A stretch of 64,000 nucleotides of DNA from Flavihumibacter profundi (GCF_020076305.1 NZ_JAIQXE010000002.1:1-64000); one strand, 5' to 3'; shown: positions 43,762 to 53,359, counted from the stretch's first letter. Notes: a model not told the origin generated them from the letters alone. Program-made: numbers and translations.

Positions 43762-44895
43762 TCAATCTTTTACCCCATACAAAAACCTGGTTAACCTGGT
43801 TCGCCTGATGATAAAGTGGTAAATGGAAAAAATGGTAATTGCGCTTAAAATGGTTAGCACTATAAGTTTTACCAGTAAAGGCAGGCTCCATTGCACAACC
43901 TGGTATCCTATAACCACAATTACAGTTTGGTGCAGGATATAAAAAGGGTAAACAGCCCTGTTCAGGTAAGTCAGGACCGGGGAAGAAAAGTTCAGGTATT
44001 TTTTTGCATAACCCGATATAGCCAGGATGACCATCCAGATTTCCAGGCAGTTTAATAAGGCGTAGGAAGTGTACTTTGGCCCATACTCCTTTGGGATTTG
44101 CAAGGGCCACCAGTACATTGCATAAAGTGATGCCACCGTTATAACTGCAACAAGCAGGTAAGGCTTCCGGTATTTTTCACAATTGCTCCAAAAGGATAAA
44201 GACCCACCCAGGAAATACCCGTAAAGCAGTAGGGTGATCGAAAAAATGAAGACAAACCAGTCGTCGAACAGGCTTCCTTGTTCGGGCCAGGCAAGAAATA
44301 AAGTATAATAAATATACATCAGCGGGATGACCATAAGGACAGTACCAACAGGGGAAGCTAACAGGCCAGTAATTTTTTCCTTGAAATTGGCCAGCAATTT
44401 TATTTTGAACAGGAAGAATATGGGGGTTAGTATAAGGATAAAGGTGAAGAGGTAAACAACAAACCACATATGGCTCCAGGTTAAACTACCATCGGGATAG
44501 GGGATGAACTTCCATACTGATGGATAAAAATCGATGTAACTTTCATGTATTCGGCCCTTTTGCGTGTATTCGACCCATACCTGCAGTGGAATGGTAAATA
44601 ACATTGCAAAAACCAGCGGGATAAATAATCTTTTAACCCTTTCCCAAAGAAAAACCGGAACCGGCCTGCGCTGAAGTGAAAAATATACGCCTACGCCGGA
44701 AATAAAAAATAACAGCGGAAGTCGCCATTGGTGGAACCACCAGATCAAATTCATTAAGGCTTGTGATGTTTGCGCATTTTTTACTTCCCATCCATAAGGT
44801 ACAAAAGGCATTGACGAATGAAATATAATCAGTAATATGAATGCAAGCACTCTTATCCAGTCAATATAATGTTGCCGGTCCCTTTGGGTTACCAT
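43762..44895 (-). CDS. acyltransferase family 3 membrane protein
   Basis: A 377-residue protein with about ten membrane helices. The N-terminal 'YIDWIRVLAFILLIIFHSSM' carries the acyltransferase-3 'D..R' and histidine motifs, followed by 'RLPLLFFISGVGVYFSL' and the 'RVKRLFIPLVF' motif. The family transfers acyl groups to sugars of glycans or lipids at the cytoplasmic membrane. The acceptor is unknown. It converges on the ABC permease with 18 bases between stops. Confidence 0.88.
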   Translation of the reverse strand: MVTQRDRQHYIDWIRVLAFILLIIFHSSMPFVPYGWEVKNAQTSQALMNLIWWFHQWRLPLLFFISGVGVYFSLQRRPVPVFLWERVKRLFIPLVFAMLFTIPLQVWVEYTQKGRIHESYIDFYPSVWKFIPYPDGSLTWSHMWFVVYLFTFILILTPIFFLFKIKLLANFKEKITGLLASPVGTVLMVIPLMYIYYTLFLAWPEQGSLFDDWFVFIFSITLLLYGYFLGGSLSFWSNCEKYRKPYLLVAVITVASLYAMYWWPLQIPKEYGPKYTSYALLNCLEIWMVILAISGYAKKYLNFSSPVLTYLNRAVYPFYILHQTVIVVIGYQVVQWSLPLLVKLIVLTILSAITIFSIYHFIIRRTRLTRFLYGVKD

Positions 44896-44947
44896 AAGCA
44901 GATTTTTTACTACTACGTGTGAGTGATAATTTTAAGTTACAGGTTTT

Positions 44948-45781
44948 TCATAAAGCAGGCCGGCCCTTACCCGCGGGACGCCTTATATCTGATTTGTTTG
45001 CACCGATCATAACTTCATCCAGGAAATAAGTTCTTTCTTCCTGTTTACTTTGTGTTCCTGTCCAACCTGGCATCCAGCACCATTTATACAAACCAATTTT
45101 GAAATAAGGGAAGGGTGATCCAATATATTGGCAGGGCCCGGAATACTTCAATACACTACTATCATTCCTCCAGATCTGTATTCGCCCAGATGCATTGGTG
45201 TTGGGGTTGTATTGAATTTTCCAATCCATCCAGCTGTCTTTTTTTACAGGGCCCAGATCAAAGATTTTTTGTACTATGCTTTTAGGGCTGTCACAATAAT
45301 CAGCAGTACTGAAACGAACAACTGCCCTGAAATGATCATCCTTAATTTCAATTGCCAGGGTGGGACTGGCGCCGCATTTGGGTGAACTAATATGCCATTG
45401 CGCAATGATTTCTTCAGCAGGATCAGCGCCATAAGTTGATGGAAAATAATTCGAAAAACCATACCACCGCAATGTGGTATCAATTAATTTGGAATCAGGA
45501 TAATAATTATAGGTGAGTTCAGTCCTCTTATTGCCATATTGCGATTCGGGGTCATTTTTCCTGAGTGTTATTTTCAATGCTTTTGCACCTGCCCTTGCGG
45601 TGTCTGTTACCAGTTTAAGGTTTTCCTTGCGGCCATATTCAATGGCAAACCATCCATTGCTAACTTCCAGGCCCGCATCAAAATGATCCGAAAATGAATG
45701 CGAAGACCGGCTTCCTGATTTTTGTGCAGGAAGCTCGCAGCCCATAGCCAATACGCTGACCAACAGAAAAACTTTAATCAT
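44948..45781 (-). CDS. secreted polysaccharide lyase-like (heparin lyase I fold) protein
   Basis: A 277-residue protein with an N-terminal signal (lipobox-like 'LAMGC'). The jelly-roll fold is suggested by 'RAGAKALKITLRKNDPE', 'GNKRTELTY', 'IIAQWHISSPKCGASPTLAIEIK' in part, 'DSWMDWKIQYNPNTNASGRIQIWRND' in part and 'YFKIGLYKW'. This is the pattern of PL family 20/heparin-lyase-I-like (alginate or glucuronan lyase) proteins: a buffer of R/E and Q-x-H ('QWH') in the active cleft. The substrate is uncertain. Confidence 0.72.
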   Translation of the reverse strand: MIKVFLLVSVLAMGCELPAQKSGSRSSHSFSDHFDAGLEVSNGWFAIEYGRKENLKLVTDTARAGAKALKITLRKNDPESQYGNKRTELTYNYYPDSKLIDTTLRWYGFSNYFPSTYGADPAEEIIAQWHISSPKCGASPTLAIEIKDDHFRAVVRFSTADYCDSPKSIVQKIFDLGPVKKDSWMDWKIQYNPNTNASGRIQIWRNDSSVLKYSGPCQYIGSPFPYFKIGLYKWCWMPGWTGTQSKQEERTYFLDEVMIGANKSDIRRPAGKGRPAL

Positions 45782-45840
45782 TCTGATAAAGATAGTTTCA
45801 TTGTCTAATTATCCTTTCTTTGTCCTGTCAATCTTCCGGA

Positions 45841-47304
45841 ATGAAAAAATACATGCTAACATATTCAGCTGTTTTTGTCCTTTTCATTGGATTGATGTGG
45901 TGGATAATATCTAAAGGTAAGAAGCTGGTGCCTCATTATAGTAGCCTGGCCCAAACTGAAACAAATGTAAATACCCCAATAGAACGGGTACCGTCAATTA
46001 TTTCTGAAACGCCACTGGAAGTGTTTTACCAGCATATGCAACAACCGCTTAGTCGCTTATTGCTCCAGGTCATTGTTATCCTGCTGGTAGCGCGCATTTT
46101 TGGAACACTGGCAAGAAGGCTGAGGTTACAGTCTGTTGTTGGTGAAATGATTGCAGGTATTGTACTTGGTCCCTCATTACTGGGTTGGGTGTTTCCCCGT
46201 TTTTCTGCGTTTTTGTTTTTCCCTGATTCCCTCAAAAGCCTTCAGTTCCTAAGCCAGGTTGGCCTGGTATTATTCATGTTTGTTATTGGTATGGAACTGG
46301 ACATTGCCCAGGTGCGGAATAAGGCAAAAGATGCGGTTGTAATTAGTCATGCCAGTATTCTTTTCCCCTATTTCCTGGGAACATTACTTGCTTATTTTCT
46401 TTATGAACATTTCGCATATACTGGTACAAGTTTTCTCTCCTTTGCCTTATTTATGGGAATTGCCATGAGTATAACTGCTTTCCCGGTCCTGGCTCGCATT
46501 TTACAGGAAAGAAAGCTGACTCAAACGCCTCTGGGAATCCTGACCGTTACCTGTGCGGCAGCTGATGATGTTACCGCATGGTGTATCCTGGCGGTTGTTA
46601 TAGCAATTGTAAAAGCCGGAGGCATGTTGAGTGCGTTACTGGCAATTGGGTTAGCTGTATTATTTGTGGTTTTTATGCTTTACCCTTTAAAAAATTGGTG
46701 GTCAAAAACTTCTGCCTATTTGGTAAAACGAAAAGCCACTTCAAAAACACTTATTGCGGGATCGTTTTTTGTTTTACTCTTAAGTGCATGGCTAGCCGAA
46801 GTGATCGGCATACATGCATTATTCGGTGCCTTCCTGGCTGGGGTGATCATGCCCCAGGAAGCTTCCATCAAGAAACTGCTGACGGATAAAGTGGAAGATA
46901 TCAGCGTATTGCTGTTCCTGCCTATATTTTTTGCTTTTACCGGATTGAGGACACATATTGGATTATTGACCGAAGGAAATTACTGGTGGATTTGCATCCT
47001 GATCATATTGGTTGCGGTAACCGGAAAATTCGGTGGCAGTACTTTAGCCGCAAGGATAGTGGGACAATCGTGGAAGGATGCATTATCCGTGGGCGTATTG
47101 ATGAATACCCGGGGACTCATGGAACTTGTAGTGTTGAATATAGGTTTTGACCTGGGCATTCTTTCCCCTGAGATTTTTGCCATGATGGTTATTATGGCTT
47201 TATCAACAACCCTCATGACGGGCCCTGGACTTGAACTCATCAATTATTATTTCTCCCGCCCAATAGTTTCCCCAAAAGAATTCGTTAACCGCGTACCTAA
47301 ATAA
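45841..47304 (+). CDS. cation/proton antiporter (CPA2/KefB type)
   Basis: The start at 45841 ('MKKYMLTYSAVFVLF') is preferred over 45820. The 487-residue protein has 13 predicted helices. Signature parts are 'RLRLQSVVGEMIAGIVLGPSLLG', 'GLVLFMFVIGMELD', 'MSITAFPVLARILQERKL' and 'CAAADDVTAWCILA', where the paired aspartates form the ion site. No TrkA-N domain follows. It exchanges Na+ or K+ for protons. The last 58 bases overlap the convergent CPBP protease gene. Confidence 0.88.
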   Translation: MKKYMLTYSAVFVLFIGLMWWIISKGKKLVPHYSSLAQTETNVNTPIERVPSIISETPLEVFYQHMQQPLSRLLLQVIVILLVARIFGTLARRLRLQSVVGEMIAGIVLGPSLLGWVFPRFSAFLFFPDSLKSLQFLSQVGLVLFMFVIGMELDIAQVRNKAKDAVVISHASILFPYFLGTLLAYFLYEHFAYTGTSFLSFALFMGIAMSITAFPVLARILQERKLTQTPLGILTVTCAAADDVTAWCILAVVIAIVKAGGMLSALLAIGLAVLFVVFMLYPLKNWWSKTSAYLVKRKATSKTLIAGSFFVLLLSAWLAEVIGIHALFGAFLAGVIMPQEASIKKLLTDKVEDISVLLFLPIFFAFTGLRTHIGLLTEGNYWWICILIILVAVTGKFGGSTLAARIVGQSWKDALSVGVLMNTRGLMELVVLNIGFDLGILSPEIFAMMVIMALSTTLMTGPGLELINYYFSRPIVSPKEFVNRVPK

Positions 47305-48011
47305 AGCGTTACAGGAATCAGTGTAAGAAGAAAGAAAATGTATAGGTAGTTCCCGGCAAAAGCATTATTGCCGGGCCCTGTTTGAATAATATTATTGGTG
47401 GATTGGTAAACAATATTGCCGGACCAATGCAATCCTAGGGTCAGTCCCAGGTTACCTGTTTTAACCAGGGCCATCATCAGGAAAATTCCAATAACAAAAA
47501 GGTAGGTCCAGACAGGTAGTCCGTCTGCCAGCCTGTAAATATGGTTTAAAACATAGAGGATTGCTGAACCGTACAATAATATCCGCGGGGCAAGAATTCC
47601 GTTAAAATGGCGATATACATAGCCCCTTGTCAATACATCTTCCGATAAGGAGGAAAAAAATGTTCCGAACGTGAAAAGAAAAAATGAAGGGAGGAATTTA
47701 TTCAAGGACGGCATATTGGAAATCCGTTCAACATCAAAGGCAAGGCTGGTAATAAAGTAAAGGATATAAACAAGTCCACCAGCAATCAAACCGGCAAAAA
47801 GGTTCCGCCACCATTTTTTATTGAATTGTATGCCCCATGCTCCAAGTCCGCCAAAACCCTGGAACCTCGCAACTGTATAGGCAGCAATAAAGAAAGCAGC
47901 CTGGAGGAGTAAAAACCCGGCAGGGCTATTTTTAAATAACATCATGTATTCTGCGCCATGATAAAAAGCGAACAGGATAAGGAATCCGAGGATAACTTTA
48001 AGGAATTGCAT
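47247..48011 (-). CDS. CPBP family intramembrane glutamic endopeptidase
   Basis: A 254-residue protein with about eight membrane helices. Motif 1 'LSEDVLTRGYVYRHF' corresponds to the usual EExxxR (here E-D-x3-R), and motif 2 'GLTLGLHWSGNIV' supplies the histidine. The E-to-D change in the second acidic position is seen in some relatives. Members cleave membrane peptides or act in bacteriocin self-protection; the role here is unknown. Its 3' end overlaps the antiporter gene by 58 bases. Confidence 0.78.
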   Translation of the reverse strand: MQFLKVILGFLILFAFYHGAEYMMLFKNSPAGFLLLQAAFFIAAYTVARFQGFGGLGAWGIQFNKKWWRNLFAGLIAGGLVYILYFITSLAFDVERISNMPSLNKFLPSFFLFTFGTFFSSLSEDVLTRGYVYRHFNGILAPRILLYGSAILYVLNHIYRLADGLPVWTYLFVIGIFLMMALVKTGNLGLTLGLHWSGNIVYQSTNNIIQTGPGNNAFAGNYLYIFFLLTLIPVTLYLGTRLTNSFGETIGREK

Positions 48012-48014
48012 AGT

Positions 48015-49064
48015 TCAGAATTTTTCTGTTCCCGGAATTTCAAGAATAAGGTTCGCGCCATAACAACCTGCGGGAGTCTGGTAACCTGCACAAAAATTTC
48101 CTTCCAATATTTTACGGGCGATAATCAGGCTGCTGTGCGCAGTAAGGGTATATCCATCCGGACCACTGAGCCTGCCGGTTTTTCTTTCGCCCCGGGCATT
48201 CGATACTTCACCCCAAACGAGGCTTTTCCCTCTTTTGCGTTCTTCAGCAGAAGGGCCGGCTGGTTTCCTGTTAATATAATCCTGGGCTTTTTTCCTGGCC
48301 CAATTTGTTTGTAAAAACCAATTGAAAAGTTTTTGCAATTTCAGGATACGGTAAATGCCTGGATTAATACCGGTATAAGTAATGATATTAGGGATACCTG
48401 TTGTATGATAGGCAGTGGAAATATCCCCCCACGGAATGCTCATTACCAGTATGGGGCTTTTTCCAAATTCCACCTTCCGTGTTGTATAGCCAATAGGCTT
48501 TGAAATAATCAGGCCGTTTTGCCTGATGGCGCCATCCTGCCCGAGTGACTGCACCATGGTTGTGGCCGTACCATGGGAGATACCACCTCCGGGGCTTGTG
48601 AATGCCAGTTCAAGATGTGTGGCATCGGGCAATTGTTCTTTTAGTGAAAGGGCCATGCAATCCGTAGGCACCACGTCGAACCCGGCACCCGGCATAATCA
48701 TAATGCCGGCTGCCCGGGCTTCTTCATGGAATTTACGGGCCATTTCGAAAACAGGAATTTCACCGGTGATATCGATGTAATGCACTTTGTTCCTGATGCA
48801 GGCTTCTATCATTGGTTTCGAGGTGATGGAGAATGGTCCTGCAGCATGCAAAACAACATCAATATCATCCAGGAGTGCATCAACATCACCTGGATCATTT
48901 AATCCGGCAATCCGGTAAGGGAGGTTATACTCCTCAGACAATTGCTGGATGGCGGCTTTATTCCGTCCGGCAAGAATGGGTTGTAAACCATATAATGCCG
49001 CGGTTTCGGTAATCAGTTTTCCTGTGTAACCATTGGCGCCGTATAAAAGCAGGTTTGCAGACAT
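48015..49064 (-). CDS. saccharopine dehydrogenase family / trans-acting enoyl reductase-like protein
   Basis: A 349-residue protein starting with an NAD(P) Rossmann motif 'LLLYGANGYTGKLITETAALYG' in part (G-x2-G-x2-G), followed by 'LAGRNKAAIQQLSEEY' and 'VVLHAAGPFSITSKPMIEAC' in part. This is the layout of saccharopine dehydrogenase-like oxidoreductases, including enoyl reductases acting with polyketide synthases. No lysine pathway or PKS gene is near, so the substrate is unknown. It ends 3 bases before the CPBP start and likely shares a transcript with it. Confidence 0.83.
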   Translation of the reverse strand: MSANLLLYGANGYTGKLITETAALYGLQPILAGRNKAAIQQLSEEYNLPYRIAGLNDPGDVDALLDDIDVVLHAAGPFSITSKPMIEACIRNKVHYIDITGEIPVFEMARKFHEEARAAGIMIMPGAGFDVVPTDCMALSLKEQLPDATHLELAFTSPGGGISHGTATTMVQSLGQDGAIRQNGLIISKPIGYTTRKVEFGKSPILVMSIPWGDISTAYHTTGIPNIITYTGINPGIYRILKLQKLFNWFLQTNWARKKAQDYINRKPAGPSAEERKRGKSLVWGEVSNARGERKTGRLSGPDGYTLTAHSSLIIARKILEGNFCAGYQTPAGCYGANLILEIPGTEKF

Positions 49065-49096
49065 ACCTGAAAGTTACTACAGGTGGATTTCGCCTG

Positions 49097-49474
49097 CTAA
49101 AATTTATTTTGTTGCCTGATCACCAGGTATCCATCCTGTGGCAATGGCTGGTATCCGTAATCATAACAGAAATAAAACAATTCACCACTTTCATTAAGTT
49201 GAAAGTGGGTGCAATACTTGAACTGAAATCCATTTTGTAAAAGTTTTTCCCTGTTGGTGCGGGCCATAAGGGTATTGCCATTGAGGTGATCGGCAAGTAT
49301 ACGCCGGTTCCTCACCAGTGCATGGTTGATATTCCGTACCAGGTTGTATTCGCCTATGTTTCGCTGGTTATTGAAGGCATTGCGACAGGTATCATCACAA
49401 AATTTTTTATCTGATCTTCCCCTGATTTGTTTTTCGCACCATTGACAATAACGGGCGATGATTGGTCTGGCCAT
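49097..49474 (-). CDS. zinc-ribbon protein of unknown function
   Basis: A 125-residue protein with a four-cysteine zinc ribbon at the N terminus ('YCQWCEKQIRG', 'KKFCDDTCRNAFNNQ': C-x2-C-x12-C-x3-C), the type found in small Bacteroidota proteins annotated as DUF2116-like. The rest is basic and then strand-rich ('FKYCTHFQLNESGELFYFCYDYGY' in part). It could bind nucleic acid, but I know no function for it. It sits 32 bases upstream of the dehydrogenase gene on the same strand. Confidence 0.68.
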   Translation of the reverse strand: MARPIIARYCQWCEKQIRGRSDKKFCDDTCRNAFNNQRNIGEYNLVRNINHALVRNRRILADHLNGNTLMARTNREKLLQNGFQFKYCTHFQLNESGELFYFCYDYGYQPLPQDGYLVIRQQNKF

Positions 49475-49648
49475 TTTTTTAGGCTAAAGTATTACAGGCA
49501 ACATTTCTTTACAATCGTTTTTGAACGGTTAATTCAGGGTAAAATCACTTAGCAGCCGATTGCTGGATTTTGCTTTTTTCATATTTGCACTGTTCCCCCA
49601 GGCGCCGGGGTGAACACCAAATATTATAAACAAATAAAAAGAAGGAAG

Positions 49649-49999
49649 ATGAGTGAAAACAAGAACAGGGTCCTGCTGGTCGGTAACCTGGGATCAGACC
49701 CCGAAATTAAAGTAACGCCGACTGGCCGCAAAGTGGCGAAATTTTCAGTAGCAACAAGTGAGACCTACCAAAACAGCCAGGGAGAGAAAGTAACTGAAAC
49801 ACAATGGCACCATATGGTTGCCTGGGGTAAGCTGGCCGATAAGGCTGAACAGGAATTGCAAAAGGGGGCTGAGGTTTCTGTTGAAGGAAAGCTTATTTAC
49901 CGCAATTACATCGACAAGGATGGCGCTAAGAAAAATGTAACGGAAATCAGTGTCATTGAATTGGTTTGCCTTCAGCAGCGGAGTAAAACAGATGCATGA
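49649..49999 (+). CDS. ssb: single-stranded DNA-binding protein (short form)
   Basis: The ATG at 49649 ('MSENKNRVLLVGNLGSDPE') is preferred to 49610. The 116-residue OB-fold shows the SSB signature: 'NRVLLVGNLGSDPEIKVTPTGRKVAKFSVAT' in part, 'TQWHHMVAWGKLAD' and 'VSVEGKLIYRNYIDKDG'. It binds single-stranded DNA in replication and repair. It ends 'LQQRSKTDA' without the acidic D-D-x-P-F tip that recruits partner proteins, which marks it as a secondary or specialised SSB. A strong hairpin follows. Confidence 0.88.
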   Translation: MSENKNRVLLVGNLGSDPEIKVTPTGRKVAKFSVATSETYQNSQGEKVTETQWHHMVAWGKLADKAEQELQKGAEVSVEGKLIYRNYIDKDGAKKNVTEISVIELVCLQQRSKTDA

Positions 50000-50010
50000 A
50001 AAACCGGGTT

Positions 50011-50045
50011 GGTATGCCTGCAAAGCTCGTTTTTGCGGGCATACC
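50011..50045 (+). terminator. intrinsic terminator after ssb
   Basis: GGTATGCCTGCAAA and TTTTGCGGGCATACC form a stem of about 14 base pairs with one mismatch and a small loop, then TTTCATTATT. It lies 12 bases after the ssb stop and separates it from the helicase gene. Confidence 0.75.
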
Positions 50046-50074
50046 TTTCATTATTCCTAGCTTTACAGGAGATT

Positions 50075-52342
50075 ATGGAAACCGATACAACGAATAAGTA
50101 TTTTGAACTGGCCAGCAGATTTGTGCAGCATACCAACAGGAATATTTTCCTTACAGGTAAAGCAGGAACAGGTAAAACAACTTTCCTGAAATATATCAGG
50201 AGCCATTGCTCAAAGAAAGTGGCAGTTGTTGCACCGACCGGGGTAGCCGCTATTAATGCAGGCGGTGTAACCCTGCATACGTTTTTCCAGTTGCCATTGG
50301 GAGCCTATATGCCTGGCGGGATAATACCAGACAGTGGCGACCAATTGTTTAATAACCGGCAAACCCTGCTCAGGAACCTTCGCTTATCGCAAGCCAAGCG
50401 TGAGTTGATGCGTGAGCTCGAATTATTAGTGATTGATGAGGTAAGTATGCTGCGTGCTGATTTGCTTGATGCTATTGACGTCATTCTTCGGCATGTCAGG
50501 AAAAGGCCTTCGCAGGCTTTTGGGGGAGTGCAGGTCTTGTTTATTGGCGATTTATTCCAGTTGCCCCCGGTTATTTCTGACAAAGAATGGAGTTTTTTAA
50601 AGGAAGAATATGCAAGTCCGTTTTTTTTCGATGCCCAGGTACTAAAAACTGAACAACCAATCTTCCTCGAACTGAAAAAAATCTACCGGCAAAACGAACA
50701 GTCATTTATTGACCTGCTTAATAAAGTCAGGAATAACTGTATGGGTACAGAAGATTTGCAGTTATTGAACAGCCGTTATCAATATGGGTTTCAACCTGGT
50801 TCGGGGGATCAATATATTACATTGACCACACACAATTCCAGGGCCGACCAGATCAACCAGCAGGCACTGTTGCAACTTAATGAGGAGGTCTTTCATTTCA
50901 GGGCTGAAATAATTGGCGACTTTTCAGAAAAAGCTTTTCCGGCAGATGAAGAACTGGTTTTGAAAAAAGGCGCTCAGGTGATGTTCATTAAAAATGATAA
51001 GGGTGAACAGCGCCGGTTTTTTAATGGTAAGTTAGGTATTGTGCAGGCGATCAGTGAGGAAAGCATCCAGGTCAGTTTTGCCGGCGAAGAACAACTACTC
51101 GAACTGGAACGGGAAACCTGGCGGAATATCAGGTACCAGTATAATAAAACAAAAGACAGCATTGAAGAGGAAGAGCTGGGAACTTTCACCCAGTATCCTG
51201 TCCGGCTTGCCTGGGCAATAACAATTCATAAAAGCCAGGGGCTTACATTTAACAAGGCTATTATAGATGCGGGGGCTGCTTTTGCACCCGGGCAGGTGTA
51301 TGTGGCGCTTAGCCGGCTCACAAATATTGAAGGCCTGGTACTAAGGTCAAGGATTGGTGGCGGTGCTATTCAAACAGATCCGAAGGTCTTGCAATTTACT
51401 GACCTCGAAAAAGGGGTGGATATTCTTGAAACAGAGTTGTTAAAAGGGCAGCAGGATTTTATCAGGAACTCTTTAATAAATGCCTTCCAGGTTGAAGGGT
51501 TACAGGAATTAGCCGAACAATGGCTGGCAGAATCCGAAAAGAAAAACAATATCGGTAAAGTGGAGATCAGGGAATGGGCATTATTATTCCGGCAGCAGGT
51601 GAACCAACTGGTGCCGGTAGCAAAAAAAACCATGGACCATCTTGAAGCTCATTTTCGGTTAGGCGATAGCACTGGTTTCAGCCAGCTGGTAGAAAGGACC
51701 AGTGCTGCAGCCGGTTATTTTTCGAATGCATTACAGCATATGCGGGAAGGCTTGAAGCAACATAGTGAAGCATTGAAAAAGCAAACCAAAACAGGAAAAT
51801 ACATTAAGGAGCTGGAAACAATTGAATCTGTACTATTACTGAGGATTGAACAAATCAGGAAATCAGAAAAAATGACCAATGCTTTACATACGGGTTCAAG
51901 TGCCGGCAGCATCCTGCAATTAATTGCGGAAAAGCCTAAAATTGAGCCTGTAATATCGTCAAAAGACAAGGGTATTAATGGTAATGCAGAAAAACCGGTA
52001 AAAACCGGAAATAAAAAAGAAGCCGCAAAAAAGGGGGACAGCCACCGAACTAGTTTTGACATGTACATTTCCGGGAAAAGCATTCCTGATATTGCCAAAG
52101 AAAGGGATCTTGCTATTTCAACGATTACGGGTCACCTTGTTTCTTTTGTTGCAAGTGGGGAATTGGCGGTTGACAGGTTGGTAAATTCAGATAAAATAGA
52201 AAAAATAACAGAAGCTATTCAATCGCAAGGCGTGCAGCATTCGGGGCAAATAAAAGAAATATTGGGGGATGGATACAGCTACCCGGAAATAAAGGCGGTT
52301 TTTGCACATCTGGAATATACACGGAAAACGATATTGACCTAG
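50075..52342 (+). CDS. Pif1/RecD2-like ATP-dependent helicase with C-terminal helix-turn-helix domain
   Basis: The ATG at 50075 follows an AGGAG-like AGGAGAT, a good ribosome binding site. The 755-residue SF1B helicase has Walker A 'LTGKAGTGKTTFLKY', 'VVAPTGVAAINAGGVTLHTFF' in part, Walker B 'LLVIDEVSMLRADLLD', motif III 'QVLFIGDLFQLPPV', and a C-terminal UvrD_C_2 segment with 'LAWAITIHKSQGLTF' and 'GQVYVALSRLTNIEG'. Residues about 640-755 add a helicase-associated HTH ('SFDMYISGKSIPDIAKERD' in part). It unwinds DNA 5' to 3' in genome maintenance. The stop overlaps the next start by one base. Confidence 0.9.
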   Translation: METDTTNKYFELASRFVQHTNRNIFLTGKAGTGKTTFLKYIRSHCSKKVAVVAPTGVAAINAGGVTLHTFFQLPLGAYMPGGIIPDSGDQLFNNRQTLLRNLRLSQAKRELMRELELLVIDEVSMLRADLLDAIDVILRHVRKRPSQAFGGVQVLFIGDLFQLPPVISDKEWSFLKEEYASPFFFDAQVLKTEQPIFLELKKIYRQNEQSFIDLLNKVRNNCMGTEDLQLLNSRYQYGFQPGSGDQYITLTTHNSRADQINQQALLQLNEEVFHFRAEIIGDFSEKAFPADEELVLKKGAQVMFIKNDKGEQRRFFNGKLGIVQAISEESIQVSFAGEEQLLELERETWRNIRYQYNKTKDSIEEEELGTFTQYPVRLAWAITIHKSQGLTFNKAIIDAGAAFAPGQVYVALSRLTNIEGLVLRSRIGGGAIQTDPKVLQFTDLEKGVDILETELLKGQQDFIRNSLINAFQVEGLQELAEQWLAESEKKNNIGKVEIREWALLFRQQVNQLVPVAKKTMDHLEAHFRLGDSTGFSQLVERTSAAAGYFSNALQHMREGLKQHSEALKKQTKTGKYIKELETIESVLLLRIEQIRKSEKMTNALHTGSSAGSILQLIAEKPKIEPVISSKDKGINGNAEKPVKTGNKKEAAKKGDSHRTSFDMYISGKSIPDIAKERDLAISTITGHLVSFVASGELAVDRLVNSDKIEKITEAIQSQGVQHSGQIKEILGDGYSYPEIKAVFAHLEYTRKTILT

Positions 52343-53253
52343 TGGTACCAGGACGAAGATACCGCGGCATTATATATATGCTTTTGGCCGCTGCCGGCTT
52401 TTCCCTGATGGGAGCTTCCGCGAAAATGGTTAAAGAGACTTTCAGCGCCGGTCAACTCGTTTTTTGGCGCAACATGATGGGCGCCTTAGTATTGGTACCC
52501 GGATTAATCCTTAGGCCACCACAAAAGAAAACCGGTGGAAAAATCGGTTGGCTGGTTTTTCGTGGCTTTATGGGTACTGTAGCAGTATATGCTTTATTGT
52601 ATTGTGTTATTAATATGCCATTGGGCACGGCGATGACCTATAACCTTACTTCCACCATCTGGATAGCCTTATTTTCTTTTTTGGTATTCAGGGAGTACGC
52701 CGGCAAGCCGGTAATTATTGCCATCCTTTTAGGATTTGCAGGAATGGTGCTAGTCTACCAACCTAATATACACATGCCCTGGTATTTTCATTTTGCGGGT
52801 TTTATTTCGGGGATATGTTCAGGTATAGCCTACCTGACGGTAGGCAGGTTAAGCAGTTTTTTTGATGCCCGTTTAATTGTGTTGTCTTTTGTTTCGGGCG
52901 GAATTATAATTCCCCTGCTTTCTACATGCATCCAATATTATTCCGGACTTCCTGCAGACGGCGTCTGGTTAATTAAATGGCAATGGCCGGTTGGGGGGCA
53001 ATGGATATGGATCATCGGTATGGGATTGTTTGCCCTGTTTGGTCAATATTTTGTAACACGTGCCTATGGATCGGATAAAGCAAGTGTTGTATCGGCCATT
53101 AGTTATGCCAATATTGTATTCAGTGTATTTCTTGGTGTATTGATGGGTGACCATTTCCCTGATATAATCAGCCTGGCGGGTATACTTTGCATTATATGTA
53201 GCGGGATTATGATTTCCGTTTTTAAGGAAAGGTCCAAAAGGGGCGGCATTTGA
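52342..53253 (+). CDS. EamA/DMT family transporter
   Basis: A 303-residue protein with ten membrane helices arranged as two EamA repeats: 'GIIYMLLAAAGFSLMGASAKM' in part, 'AGQLVFWRNMMGALVLVP', then the second half from 'AYGSDKASVVSAISYANIVFSV' in part. It exports or imports a small metabolite, unknown. The GTG start at 52342 shares a base with the helicase stop (TAGTG); an ATG at 52378 is an alternative. Translational coupling with the helicase is likely. Confidence 0.85.
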   Translation: MVPGRRYRGIIYMLLAAAGFSLMGASAKMVKETFSAGQLVFWRNMMGALVLVPGLILRPPQKKTGGKIGWLVFRGFMGTVAVYALLYCVINMPLGTAMTYNLTSTIWIALFSFLVFREYAGKPVIIAILLGFAGMVLVYQPNIHMPWYFHFAGFISGICSGIAYLTVGRLSSFFDARLIVLSFVSGGIIIPLLSTCIQYYSGLPADGVWLIKWQWPVGGQWIWIIGMGLFALFGQYFVTRAYGSDKASVVSAISYANIVFSVFLGVLMGDHFPDIISLAGILCIICSGIMISVFKERSKRGGI

Positions 53254-53326
53254 AGCTATTCAAAAAGATTACCGGGTGTTAAATATGAACTTTAACCCGG
53301 CAATTACAAAGTAAAGCAGGAAGTTT

Positions 53327-53359
53327 TTTGGTGATGAATGAGTCTTTATCGTATATTTG
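53327..53359 (+). promoter_or_regulatory. promoter of the ars operon, with overlapping inverted repeat
   Basis: TTTG at 53327-53330, a 21-base spacer, and TATATTTG at 53352-53359 match the Bacteroidota -33/-7 promoter. The region from 53354 to 53400 contains ATATTTGCGATAT, AAGATATTGG and ATCGCAGCAGTATAT, which can form imperfect inverted repeats as expected for an ArsR operator. The arsR start is 70 bases downstream. Confidence 0.68.
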
